Of a DNA stretch of 45,449 nt, positions 1 to 7,714 are shown piece by piece. Position 1 is the first letter of the stretch; each line of letters opens with the position of its first letter. The stretch lies in contig JAABTP010000017.1 in NCBI GenBank assembly GCA_011389815.1, forward strand, positions 1 through 45,449, given 5' to 3'. This stretch comes from Desulfobulbaceae bacterium. Its GTDB lineage: Bacteria; Desulfobacterota; Desulfobulbia; Desulfobulbales; Desulfobulbaceae. Below the pieces are notes generated by a model. The model searched no databases, was not told where the DNA came from, and worked only from the letters and a program-made list of their open reading frames with translations. The translations under genes were made by a program, and so were the position numbers.

Positions 1-1431
1 AAACTGAAAGAACTCGGTTTTACCAGCCCGCAACTTGCTGCGGCCCTTGGCAGCATAATTGGTCGGGCATGTCACCCTGCTAGCGAACGGTCCACCCATG
101 ACTGGCTGCAGAATTTCTCGGCCCTTGGCGAGCTTATTTCATATGATTTCGAAAAGATAAGCCTGAGCCGCATGTACGAAATCGCTGATAAGCTTCTGAA
201 ACACAAAACAGCACTGGAAGAGCACCTCTCAGAGCAGGAACGCTGTATTTTCAGTCTGAAAGAGACGATTACCCTCTATGATCTGACCAATACCTATTTC
301 GAAGGAGCATCTGGAGACAATACCCTGGCTGCGCGTGGCCGATCCAAGGAAAAACGCTCTGATTGCCCTCTGGTAACCCTGGCTGTGGTTCTGGATGGAC
401 AAGGTTTTATCAAGCAAAGCAATGTGTTCGAAGGAAATGTGAGTGAAGCAAAAACTCTTGCCACAATGATTGAAGACCTGGAGGAAAAATATCCACCGAA
501 TGGTCTGTTTATAAAAGAAAAACCAACTGTTGTTATGGATGCCGGGATCGCCACCGAGGAAAATATCCAATGGCTGAAGGACAAGGGGTATCCCTATCTG
601 GTTGTCAGTCGAAAAAAGCATCGCGAATTTGATGAAGAACAGGCTGTTTTTGTTAAAAAAGACAAAAAAGGCACAGTGAAGGCACAAAAGGTCGTTGACG
701 AAGAAACCGGTGAAATCCTTTTGTATTGCCACTCAACCCAGCGTGAGAAAAAAGAGCGGGCCATCAATAATCGCTTTGCGATACGCTTTGAGGAGGCTTT
801 GGAAAAACTGGATAAGGGTCTGCGTAAAAAGGGTTGCCTTAAGAAATATGATAAAGTTATCGAAAAGATAGGGAGATTGAAACAACGGTATCCCAAAGCT
901 GCGGCACAGTACGAGATTGCTGTGGAGCAGGATGAGCAGAGCGGCAATGCAACGCTCATCACCTGGGAGTCTCAGCCAAAAGACAATACAAAGCAAACAT
1001 TACCAGGTGTTTATTGCATCAGAACCTGTCAGGACTGGGATGAAAAAACACTTTGGAGCACCTATACGATGCTCACTGACGTTGAAGCGGTTTTTCGTTC
1101 TCTGAAGTCAGAACTTGGCTTGCGGCCTGTATTTCACCAGCAAACTGAGCGTGTTACAGGGCACTTATTTATCAGTGTGCTTGCCTATCACCTGATTCAG
1201 GCAATACGGTACCGGTTAAAAAAAGTAGACATTCACGATAGCTGGAAGACCATTCGTGAACAAGTGGGCGACCATAGCAGAATTACTGTCACTGTACAGT
1301 GTAAAAATGGAGATACGGTTCATATCCGAAAAAGCTGTCGCCCGGAACCGAGACAACAAAGAATATATGACGCTCTTGGCCTGCCACATCATCCTGGCAG
1401 GATTATCAAGAGGACGATTCCGGCAAAATAA
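1..1431 (+). CDS. IS1634-family DDE transposase (5' end outside window)
   Basis: The frame is open from base 1, so the gene starts left of the window; an internal ATG at 172 is not the true start. The product is a DDE transposase that cuts and joins insertion sequence ends. The visible motifs are those of the IS1634 branch of the IS4 group: DLTNTYFEG near the first catalytic Asp, VVMDAGIAT with the second Asp, then YPYLVVSRKK, and EAVFRSLKSELGLRP with the catalytic Glu. The C-terminus looks complete (stop at 1429-1431). It appears intact over the visible 476 codons, so the element may still be active. The downstream gene fragment suggests it inserted into an FGE-fold gene. The family call rests on motif recognition only. 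Confidence 0.88.
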   Translation, partial: KLKELGFTSPQLAAALGSIIGRACHPASERSTHDWLQNFSALGELISYDFEKISLSRMYEIADKLLKHKTALEEHLSEQERCIFSLKETITLYDLTNTYFEGASGDNTLAARGRSKEKRSDCPLVTLAVVLDGQGFIKQSNVFEGNVSEAKTLATMIEDLEEKYPPNGLFIKEKPTVVMDAGIATEENIQWLKDKGYPYLVVSRKKHREFDEEQAVFVKKDKKGTVKAQKVVDEETGEILLYCHSTQREKKERAINNRFAIRFEEALEKLDKGLRKKGCLKKYDKVIEKIGRLKQRYPKAAAQYEIAVEQDEQSGNATLITWESQPKDNTKQTLPGVYCIRTCQDWDEKTLWSTYTMLTDVEAVFRSLKSELGLRPVFHQQTERVTGHLFISVLAYHLIQAIRYRLKKVDIHDSWKTIREQVGDHSRITVTVQCKNGDTVHIRKSCRPEPRQQRIYDALGLPHHPGRIIKRTIPAK

Positions 1432-1525
1432 AAATTTGTAGTGCCATAGGAATAGTCAAAAAATAAGCAACTTGTTGTTTTTGCATAACTTTGACTTTTT
1501 ATGTCACGAACTTGGGTTAAGTCAA
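1..1525 (+). mobile_element. Insertion sequence, right part (IS1634-like)
   Basis: The transposase gene is followed by about 90 non-coding bases, after which FGE-fold coding sequence begins in mid-domain at about 1532. The right end of the element must therefore lie between about 1500 and 1530. The left end is outside the window, so terminal inverted repeats and target duplication cannot be checked here. The right boundary is an inference from where homology to the FGE domain resumes. Confidence 0.5.
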
Positions 1526-1531
1526 GAAATC

Positions 1532-2059
1532 GGCCAGACCTATCGCTTGCCCACCGAAGCCGAGTGGGAATACGCCTGCCGGGCAGGGAGTGAGTCGGCA
1601 TATTGTTTTGGGGACGATGAGAAGTTGCTGGGCGAGTATGCTTGGCATGAGAAGAATTCTGGGGGAAAGACACACCCGGTAGGCGAAAAGCTTGCCAATG
1701 GCTGGGGTCTGCACGATATGCACGGCAATGTCTGGGAATGGTGTCAGGATTGGTATCGCAACAAATACTATGCCCAATGTCAGAAGAGAGGGATGGTGAA
1801 GAATCCGCAGGGTGCCCGAAGGCCCGTCGAGTACCGTGTCGTACGCGGCGGCTCTTGGTTCGGCACGGCGGGGCGCTGCCGTTCCGCCTGCCGGTTCAGG
1901 TACGAGCCTGTCTCCCGCTACGTCGATTTCGGCTTTCGCTGTGCCCGAGTTCAGGGTGAGCTGGCCGGAGGGCCTGTTAAGGAGGAAAGTGCCAGACGTA
2001 CTTTTCCGTCGCAGAGCAGCAGGACAGCACCGTCGCAGCACCATTCCGCCCGGCGTTGA
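1532..2059 (+). pseudogene. FGE-sulfatase / C-type-lectin-fold gene fragment, N-terminus lost
   Basis: From about 1532 the frame encodes the C-terminal part of a formylglycine-generating-enzyme-like (FGE-sulfatase, C-type-lectin fold) domain: YRLPTEAEWEYACRAGSE, then GWGLHDMHGNVWEWCQDWY, then RVVRGGSW and DFGFR. The same motifs occur in order in the intact gene at 3589-5673, where about 590 residues precede them; here they are missing. The sequence upstream of residue G21 of the open frame does not match the domain, so the gene was probably cut by the IS1634-type element. The segment between RGGSW and GFR has mostly NNC codons (see the variable region entry). A tail of about 38 residues follows the domain end, longer than usual for DGR targets. 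Translation without an N-terminus seems unlikely, but a start at 1472 would give 195 residues. Confidence 0.75.
1856..1939 (+). other. Putative DGR variable region (NNC codon signature)
   Basis: The segment runs from the Trp of RGGSW to the Arg of GFR. Positions that are Asn (AAC) in template repeats of known diversity-generating retroelements are here codons TTC, GGC, CGC, TGC, TTC, TAC, GTC, TCC, TAC, GTC and TTC, all ending in C. The conserved Arg, Ser, Ala and Pro scaffold codons lie between them. This is what adenine-specific mutagenesis of AAC codons leaves behind. It is a pattern seen in the sequence. No reverse transcriptase, Avd protein or template repeat is present in the window, so whether the site is active cannot be judged. 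Confidence 0.6.
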
Positions 2060-2250
2060 AACACCGGGCTATTTTCTGCCGTCCCTTTGGGACTTTTGTC
2101 CCGGAGGGACATTCGATCATAGCCCAGTGATTTATCGCTGGGCAGCCTGGGGCAATTCGTGCTCTATATTGCCCTTTCAGGGCATCGAACCCTGCGATCA
2201 GCCACCAACCCGTAGGGCGCGAACCCCTGTGTTCGCCCTGAAACATTGAT
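2060..2250. repeat. Cluster of short intergenic hairpins (dispersed-repeat type)
   Basis: Several perfect or near-perfect small hairpins are packed together. They are GTCCC-TTTG-GGAC at 2081-2093, GTCCC-GGA-GGGAC at 2099-2111, GCCCAGtGA/TCgCTGGGC at 2123-2143, GCCCTTTCAGGGC at 2171-2183, and a GTAGGGCGCGAACCC...GTTCGCCC arm at 2212-2239. The last arm recurs in similar form at 21390-21415. No open frame here looks like a protein. Such hairpin clusters are typical of dispersed palindromic repeats in environmental bacterial genomes; function unknown. Confidence 0.6.
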
Positions 2251-2275
2251 GCCGGAGGCCTTATCAGTATCGAAT

Positions 2276-2647
2276 CATCATCCTACGGCATGTCAGAACG
2301 ATGCTGCAACGCTGTAGAGCCTTCCTGCACCGTTGACGAATGATGCAAAGACACATAAGAACGACCCTGCGACGGTGCAGAATGATCCTGCGGAAGCTAC
2401 GAACGTTCCGGTACCGATGACGGAAGCCTCGTCACCATCGCAGAATGATCCTGCAATAGGGGATAGTCTTGCGTCACAAGGGGATAATCCTTCGTACATG
2501 GGGGATAGCCTTCCGTCACAAGGGGATTGCTCTGCGTACATGGGGGATAGCCTTCCGTCACAAGGGGATTGCTTTGCGTCACAGGGGGATTGCTCTGCGT
2601 ACATAGGGGATAGCCTTGCGTCACCGGGGGAGAACTCTTCGTATCCG
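2276..2647. repeat. 21-bp tandem repeat tract, two related families
   Basis: The tract is periodic at 21 bp. Eight full units of type A (consensus close to AATGATCCTGCGACGGTGCAG without its last base) run from 2276 to 2443 with a 15-base partial unit to 2458. Nine full units of type B (close to GGGGATAGCCTTCCGTCACA plus A) run from 2459 to 2647. Type B units alternate between a TCACAA and a TACATG ending. Because 21 is a multiple of three and units lack stops, more than one frame is open. The plus frame 2333-2719 would encode heptads such as GDSLPSQ and GDCSAYM. No ribosome binding site or domain supports real translation, so I call it a repeat and not a gene. Confidence 0.85.
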
Positions 2648-2813
2648 GGGGAGCTGCACCATCCCTTAAATCCTGTTGATCAATCATCGGGAAGGATCTT
2701 GCCATCTTGCCATTGTTAAGTATTTTATGTTATGCTTTACAGCATTAATTGTCATGTTGCCGTTTGCAATTCATCTTTACTCTTCCCAAATACCAAAAAG
2801 AAGGAGAAAGTAC

Positions 2814-3290
2814 ATGAAAAAGTATCAAATGTTGTTCCGAGGAACCTCCCTGTTTATCGCAGCTGTAGTCCTGTTCTGCACCACCTCCTGTGGAACGATC
2901 ATGTATCCCGAACGCCGTGGTCAGTCGGCAGGCCGGATAGATGTCGGGGTCGCAGTATTGGACGGTATAGGCCTGCTGTTCTTTTTTGTTCCCGGCGTTG
3001 TTGCCTTTGCGGTCGATTTCGCAACCGGTGCCATCTATCTGCCCTACGGCTCTTCTGATCTCGACCTCTCACCGACCGACCTGAAGAACGCAGAGGTTGT
3101 TCAGGTTGAGCCGACCTCGTTAAGCCGCTCTGAGATTGAGTCCATAGTCAAGGAGAAAATCGGCAAAGATGTGGAATTGACCTCCCCTGCAACACGAGTG
3201 GCCAAGGTCGTTCCAGGAGATGAGCTGGCCTGGACCGGCATTGCGGAAGTACTGACACCTCAGCAGCTGGCAAACTTTGAAAACAACTGA
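2814..3290 (+). CDS. Small lipoprotein of unknown function
   Basis: A 158-residue protein starts at the ATG at 2814, chosen because AAGGAG lies just upstream at the right spacing; an upstream in-frame ATG at 2676 lacks this support. The N-terminus is a classic lipoprotein signal: MKKYQMLFRG, a hydrophobic stretch, then the lipobox-like CTTSCGT with the modified Cys near residue 26. A second hydrophobic stretch (LLFFFVPGVVAFAVDFATG, about residues 59-77) follows, as in YceK/DUF-type small lipoproteins that carry a GTI...P motif after the Cys. The C-terminal half is soluble and charged. It is flanked by 21-bp repeat units on both sides. I do not recognise a specific function; outer-membrane or periplasmic anchoring is inferred from the signal. 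Confidence 0.8.
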   Translation: MKKYQMLFRGTSLFIAAVVLFCTTSCGTIMYPERRGQSAGRIDVGVAVLDGIGLLFFFVPGVVAFAVDFATGAIYLPYGSSDLDLSPTDLKNAEVVQVEPTSLSRSEIESIVKEKIGKDVELTSPATRVAKVVPGDELAWTGIAEVLTPQQLANFENN

Positions 3291-3360
3291 ATCCTGAGAG
3301 CAACAAGGGGTTGGCAACTCTTCTTTAGCTGGCAAGGTCCGCTTGAGTGCAACGAAGTCA

Positions 3361-3391
3361 GGAGAGAGTCTTGCGCCACAAGGGGATAATG
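3361..3391. repeat. Isolated type-B 21-bp repeat units
   Basis: Bases 3361-3381 match the type B unit of the upstream tract at 18 of 21 positions, and the next nine bases (GGGGATAAT) match the start of the following unit in the same order as at 2459-2488. The copy lies 3' of the lipoprotein gene, so the two repeat loci bracket that gene. Confidence 0.65.
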
Positions 3392-3464
3392 ATAATTTGA
3401 TTATCCCTTCCTATAAAAAAGAAATAACCAGTGGAGCCAAAATCCCATTCAGGTTACTCTACAA

Positions 3465-3495
3465 AACAGCCTGTCCTTTAAAAGGACAGGCTGTT
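3465..3495. terminator. Perfect 31-base palindrome, terminator-like
   Basis: AACAGCCTGTCCTTT pairs perfectly with AAAGGACAGGCTGTT around a single base. It lies between the lipoprotein gene and the NACHT-FGE gene. There is no T-run after the stem on the plus strand, so intrinsic termination is uncertain; it may instead be a dispersed palindrome. The rest of the 3291-3588 gap shows no gene. Confidence 0.45.
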
Positions 3496-3588
3496 CATCG
3501 TATACTGGGCAGGAAGGGTAAGACCCTTTTGTTCGTGCAGGCAACCAGCTTGAAATCACCCTAATCTGTTATCATGTAAAGAAAACCT

Positions 3589-5673
3589 ATGGGACTGTGG
3601 CCGGACTCGTTTTCCTTTGTCAATATTGAGTGGACCAGGCAGCTATACAGGCAGTTGAATCAACTCACCGGAGATAAGGCACAGGAGTTGAATCGGTTAA
3701 GGGATGATTTTGCTGATCCGCTGGAGCTGGCTCGTTTCTATGTTGAACCCTGTCTTCAGGCCTGTCGTCCGGTCACGTCCCGCAACGGAGTACCCCTTCC
3801 TGTCCCCTGCCAACCAGCTTTTTCCCTGCTCAATCGTTTCTTGGCCAGTGGTCGTTCAGATAACCGGGATGGAAGCCATCAGCTGTTCCTTCTTGGGGAG
3901 CCTGGTGCTGGCAAGAGTTCCCTCCTTCTGATTATCAAACTGATGCATCTTGCCGGTTTTTGGCCCCAGGATTATGATTGCCAGCTTTTCCTTTTGGATG
4001 AACACACGCTGGATTTGGTGGAGGATATAGGGGATAAGAGGCGAACAGTGCTCCTTATTGATGCCTTGAATCAGGATAAACAGGCCAGAAATCATCCCCT
4101 GAACCGCCTGTTTCCTCTGTTGCAGGCTGGCGAGCCCTTTTACCGGGTGATTATTTCCTGCCGCAGTCATTTTTTTCCAGCAGTGATACCAGATAGTACA
4201 GGACGACTGCGGATCAGGGCCTTGGCAGGCTATAACTACCCTATTCTCTATCTCTCTCCGTTTGATTCCCAGCAAATGGACCAGGTTCTGCAAAAACGAT
4301 TGGCCCGTAATATGTCAGATTTTATTGGCTTGCAGCGTTTCGGGATGGGGCAACAGCGGAAAAAGGCGGCTCTGTTTCTGACCAGGGCTGGTGAGCTGGG
4401 CCAACGGCCTCTTATTCTCCAGCATATTGCCACCCTGCTGAATATTGAAGAAAGCCGGATTCGTAATGCCTATATGATATATGAGTCCCTGATTTTCTAC
4501 TGGCTGGATCGTCAACTTGAAGCCCTGAAAGACTGCGGCTGTCGTTGTTTACCAGAGCGCTATGAACTTTTCAAAGCCTATGGTCGTCTTGCCCGTTGGA
4601 TGGAAAAGCGGGGTGTCAGGGAGATCAAGGAAAAGACATTGCAGGAGATTTTTTGTGAAAAGGCAGAGATTTGCCAATTTGCCCATTGTCAACCTGATCC
4701 GGCTTTGTTACGAATGACAACCCGGCATACCTATTGTTTTACCCATGCTACCTATCAGGAATTTCTTCTTGCCCATGCCCTTATTTATGACAGCATGCCT
4801 TTTACCGCCCCGTTGCGGGCTACTGATCAGGTTGTTCGTTTTCTTGATCTGGCCCATAGTATCAATGAGTATATCGGTCGCCTGAACCTGGTTGAGTTTA
4901 ATCCCTTTCGTTATACTGAGACCTACAGGACCATGTTTTCATGGCATGACAGGTTAGGCCGATCTCGTAATAAGGTGCTCAGGGGACCGGAGATGATCAT
5001 GGTGCCAGGGGGGCGATTCAGAATGGGAGATATTCAGGGAGACAGTTCCAGTGATGCCCGGCCAGTGCATGAGGTGGAGCTGGATGATTTTGCCTTGAGT
5101 CGTTATCCTGTAACCTTTGAAGAGTATGATCTCTTTTGCAGAGCTACCAACAGCCGCAGGCCTGCGGATAATGGTTGGGGCCGGGGGCAGCGTCCGGTGG
5201 TGGATATCAGTTGGCAGGATGCAAACAATTACTGCGATTGGCTGAGTATGGTCACCGGGCGACCCTATCGTTTGCCCACAGAGGCTGAGTGGGAGTATGC
5301 CTGTCGGGCAGGGAGTGAGACAGTGTATTTTTTTGGCAATGATGCCATTTTTTTGGGTGAATATGCCTGGTATGCAGGGAATGCTGGCAGTAGAATCCAT
5401 CCGGTTGGCCGCAAAAAGCCCAATGAATGGGGGTTCTATGATATGTATGGCAATACCTGGGAGTGGTGCGCTGATAGCTATCTGGAAAATTATTACACAG
5501 AATTGCCCATGAGTAATCCTACTGGTGCTGATCAGGGGGCAGGTCGGGTCTTGCGGGGCGGATCCTGGGACAGTGGCAAGCGCTTTATCCGTTCTTCCTT
5601 TCGTTTTCGCCTTTCTCCTGGCTTGCGCATTATCCGGGTGGGTTTTCGGGTTGCCCAGGGGTATCGGGAGTAA
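3589..5673 (+). CDS. STAND/NACHT-like NTPase fused to C-terminal FGE-fold domain
   Basis: A 694-residue two-part protein. Residues 1-95 carry the YVEP element often seen before the NTPase in such proteins. Walker A is GEPGAGKS at 103-110 and Walker B is RTVLLIDAL at 152-160, followed by CRSHFF, in the style of STAND/NACHT ATPases. A helical middle region spans to about 460. Residues about 466-694 form an FGE-sulfatase / C-type-lectin-fold domain (MIMVPGGRFRMGD, RLPTEAEWEYACRAGSE, GNTWEWC, RVLRGGSW, VGFRV). The Cys pair needed for formylglycine oxidation is absent after RGGSW, so enzymatic FGE activity is unlikely; a ligand-sensing role is inferred. Such fusions are known as putative antigen sensors in multicellular bacteria. 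Its terminal loop codons end in mixed bases and lack the clear NNC pattern seen in the fragment at 1856-1939. The start is only weakly supported by a ribosome site. Confidence 0.8.
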   Translation: MGLWPDSFSFVNIEWTRQLYRQLNQLTGDKAQELNRLRDDFADPLELARFYVEPCLQACRPVTSRNGVPLPVPCQPAFSLLNRFLASGRSDNRDGSHQLFLLGEPGAGKSSLLLIIKLMHLAGFWPQDYDCQLFLLDEHTLDLVEDIGDKRRTVLLIDALNQDKQARNHPLNRLFPLLQAGEPFYRVIISCRSHFFPAVIPDSTGRLRIRALAGYNYPILYLSPFDSQQMDQVLQKRLARNMSDFIGLQRFGMGQQRKKAALFLTRAGELGQRPLILQHIATLLNIEESRIRNAYMIYESLIFYWLDRQLEALKDCGCRCLPERYELFKAYGRLARWMEKRGVREIKEKTLQEIFCEKAEICQFAHCQPDPALLRMTTRHTYCFTHATYQEFLLAHALIYDSMPFTAPLRATDQVVRFLDLAHSINEYIGRLNLVEFNPFRYTETYRTMFSWHDRLGRSRNKVLRGPEMIMVPGGRFRMGDIQGDSSSDARPVHEVELDDFALSRYPVTFEEYDLFCRATNSRRPADNGWGRGQRPVVDISWQDANNYCDWLSMVTGRPYRLPTEAEWEYACRAGSETVYFFGNDAIFLGEYAWYAGNAGSRIHPVGRKKPNEWGFYDMYGNTWEWCADSYLENYYTELPMSNPTGADQGAGRVLRGGSWDSGKRFIRSSFRFRLSPGLRIIRVGFRVAQGYRE

Positions 5674-5697
5674 TCCCTTTGTCGGGGCTGCGTAGAG

Positions 5698-5719
5698 GGG
5701 CTGGTCTCTGTACCAGCCC
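5698..5719. terminator. Hairpin between convergent genes
   Basis: GGGCTGGT pairs with ACCAGCCC around a six-base loop, between the stops of the NACHT-FGE gene (plus) and trkA (minus). The position suits a bidirectional terminator, but no long T-run follows on either side. Confidence 0.4.
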
Positions 5720-5757
5720 GGTATGAAAGGTGATGCCTGTCATAATGGGTGCTGTGA

Positions 5758-7185
5758 TTACGCCGTAAACATTTTTCGTACTTCTTTGAGGTAATCAGAA
5801 TTACAGATCACAATGGCCCGATTCCCTTCCTGAATATGGGTGGATCCCACCGCAGTATGCCAGGCTCCGTCACGAAAAACACTACCAATGATGATATGAC
5901 CTGTAAAAGAGGGATCCAGCTTGGCTAAGGGTTTACGGGTCACCGGAGCACCTGGAGCTGCTATCAGGTCAACGACCTCAGCATCAAACCCGTGCATATG
6001 CATCACAGAAAGCAGTTCATTACGGCTGATATAGGTGAGGATTTCGTTTCCAGCCAGGATTTTTTTATTCAGGACAATATCTGAGCCACTGGTGGAAGCT
6101 AAGACCATGTAATCCGTATTATTGACCATGCATATGGTTTTTTTCAGATTACGCAACGAGTTGTCTGTTTCCGCTGGCTCCATAAGCTGTTTTGCCAGCA
6201 GGCAGCTCATAATATTGGTTTCATTCTGGCCTGTGGTGGCAATAAAGGTATCCATGTCCGGTAAGCCAGCCTCTTCCAGAACATATTTGTCTGACCCGTT
6301 GCCGTGCAGGATTTCCGTATGGGGAAGCAGGGAAGAAAGCTCGGTGGCCCGTTGTTCATCCTGTTCAATCAGGCGGACATGGACCTCTTTGCCCAGGAGT
6401 TCTGCCAAACGGCACCCGACCAGGCCACCACCGAGAATCATGATGCGATTTCTTCGCTGTTGCTGAATGCCAGCCAGATCAATAAGGCGAGGCAGGTCAT
6501 CCTTATTGGCCATAACCAGGATCTGATCATGGGGCAGAATTTCGTGTTCACCTCCAGGAATAATAGTGGTGATTCCCCGGGAGATTGCAATTACCCGAAA
6601 AGGAAATTCGTTATAGCTCTTTGCAATCTCAATAAGGGTTTTATTGGCCAGAGGAGAATCATCATGTATCCGGGCCGCCAGCACCTGCATCTGGCCCAGG
6701 GCAATGTCAATAATTTCATCACCAGCAGTCCGTTTGATCAGGCGGGCAATCTCCTGAGCAGCCAGCTCTTCCGGGTGGATGAAAAGGTCAATTTTTAAAT
6801 CATCCCCTTGGAGCAGGGCATCTTTATTACCGAAATCCAGGGACCGTACCCTGGCTATTTTGCAGGCAATGCCGAATTTGTCGGCAATCATGGAGGTCAT
6901 CATGTTGACCGCATCATTATCTGTTACTGCGATCATATAATCCATCTGATCAGCAGCAGCTTCCTGCCAACAGTCAATACTCATTGCACTCCCGTTGATA
7001 ATACGGGCATCCAGATTATCATCAGCATGTCGAACCAGATCCGGGTCTGATTCAATGACTGTGACCGAATACTCTTCATCCAGGAGTCGGGTTGCCAGAT
7101 GGTACCCAATGCCTCCCAGACCGAGAATGAGGAAGTTTTTTGATTCTGCAGGTTTTTTTTTAAGCTTTTTCAGTGCATTCAGCAT
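5758..7185 (-). CDS. trkA: Trk potassium uptake regulatory protein TrkA
   Basis: A 475-residue cytoplasmic protein matching the length of bacterial TrkA. It has two tandem RCK units. The first Rossmann fold begins FLILGLGGIGYHLATRLL at about residue 18, with Glu and Asp for NAD(H) ribose binding in VIESDPDLV. A TrkA_C domain follows (IHDDSPLANKTLIEI). The second Rossmann fold begins IMILGGGLVGCRLAELL at about 247 and ends in a second TrkA_C domain. TrkA gates the TrkH/TrkG potassium channel in response to nucleotides. No trkH is seen next to it. It is transcribed away from the rpmH operon and sits where dnaA is often found in other genomes. Confidence 0.92.
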   Translation of the reverse strand: MLNALKKLKKKPAESKNFLILGLGGIGYHLATRLLDEEYSVTVIESDPDLVRHADDNLDARIINGSAMSIDCWQEAAADQMDYMIAVTDNDAVNMMTSMIADKFGIACKIARVRSLDFGNKDALLQGDDLKIDLFIHPEELAAQEIARLIKRTAGDEIIDIALGQMQVLAARIHDDSPLANKTLIEIAKSYNEFPFRVIAISRGITTIIPGGEHEILPHDQILVMANKDDLPRLIDLAGIQQQRRNRIMILGGGLVGCRLAELLGKEVHVRLIEQDEQRATELSSLLPHTEILHGNGSDKYVLEEAGLPDMDTFIATTGQNETNIMSCLLAKQLMEPAETDNSLRNLKKTICMVNNTDYMVLASTSGSDIVLNKKILAGNEILTYISRNELLSVMHMHGFDAEVVDLIAAPGAPVTRKPLAKLDPSFTGHIIIGSVFRDGAWHTAVGSTHIQEGNRAIVICNSDYLKEVRKMFTA

Positions 7186-7562
7186 GGTAAAAAGAATTTT
7201 AAAAGCAATGATTCGCGATTAATGGTTTAGCCCGTCTGGATCTTTTTACCCCAGCCCAAAGGGTTGGGAAAGAAGGTAGAGGCAGATGCTGGTACATGGA
7301 ATTGACCTGCTTCTGCTGTTCCGGCGGGAAATGATTTGACAGTAAGGGGGCCTGTGATTAAAATACCTCCTTTTTGGAAATAAATGACCGGCTTTCATTT
7401 ATCGCTGTTTTGTCTCTTGATGCTGCTGGAATCTGTTATACTGTCCTCTGATTTTTAATTGTCATGTCCTGAATACCAGACAGGTGAGTATAAGCAAAGG
7501 GAAAATAGAGATAATGTTACGGTTTAACTGGTTTACAATAAGAGAGATAAAGGAATTATACC
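7186..7562. other. Intergenic region between trkA and rpmH
   Basis: About 377 bases separate the divergent trkA and rpmH. It must hold the promoters of both. A TATACT hexamer at 7437-7442 could be a -10 element for rpmH, but no good -35 lies at the right distance. I looked for DnaA boxes of the TTATCCACA type and saw none, so there is no support for an origin here. No other gene is apparent. Confidence 0.4.
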
Positions 7563-7700
7563 ATGAGTAAGAGAACATTTCAGCCCAGTAATCTGAAGCG
7601 CAAACGGAACCACGGTTTTCGGGTACGTATGAAAACCCGTTCCGGGCAGGCAATCATTAAGCGTCGTCGGGCCAAAGGACGGAAGAGCCTTTCAGCCTGA
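7563..7700 (+). CDS. rpmH: 50S ribosomal protein L34
   Basis: A 45-residue, highly basic protein beginning [19 protein letters not shown] and ending in [13 protein letters not shown], the standard L34 pattern. AAAGGA lies upstream of the ATG. L34 is part of the large ribosomal subunit. It is the first gene of the conserved rpmH-rnpA-yidD-yidC-jag-mnmE order, with rnpA 14 bases downstream. Confidence 0.97.
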   Translation: MSKRTFQPSNLKRKRNHGFRVRMKTRSGQAIIKRRRAKGRKSLSA

Positions 7701-7714
7701 TTTGCTGGATTCGT

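Noticed and set aside
2333-2719. 128-codon frame through the 21-bp repeats as a protein gene
   Set aside because: Several frames are open because the period is a multiple of three. There is no ribosome site or known domain.
3343-3564. 73-codon frame downstream of the lipoprotein gene
   Set aside because: It runs through a repeat unit and a perfect palindrome and has no ribosome site.
1-5673. A complete DGR in the window
   Set aside because: No reverse transcriptase, Avd gene or template repeat could be found.
7186-7562. Replication origin next to rpmH
   Set aside because: No TTATCCACA-type boxes or AT-rich 13-mers were seen, and dnaA is not adjacent.
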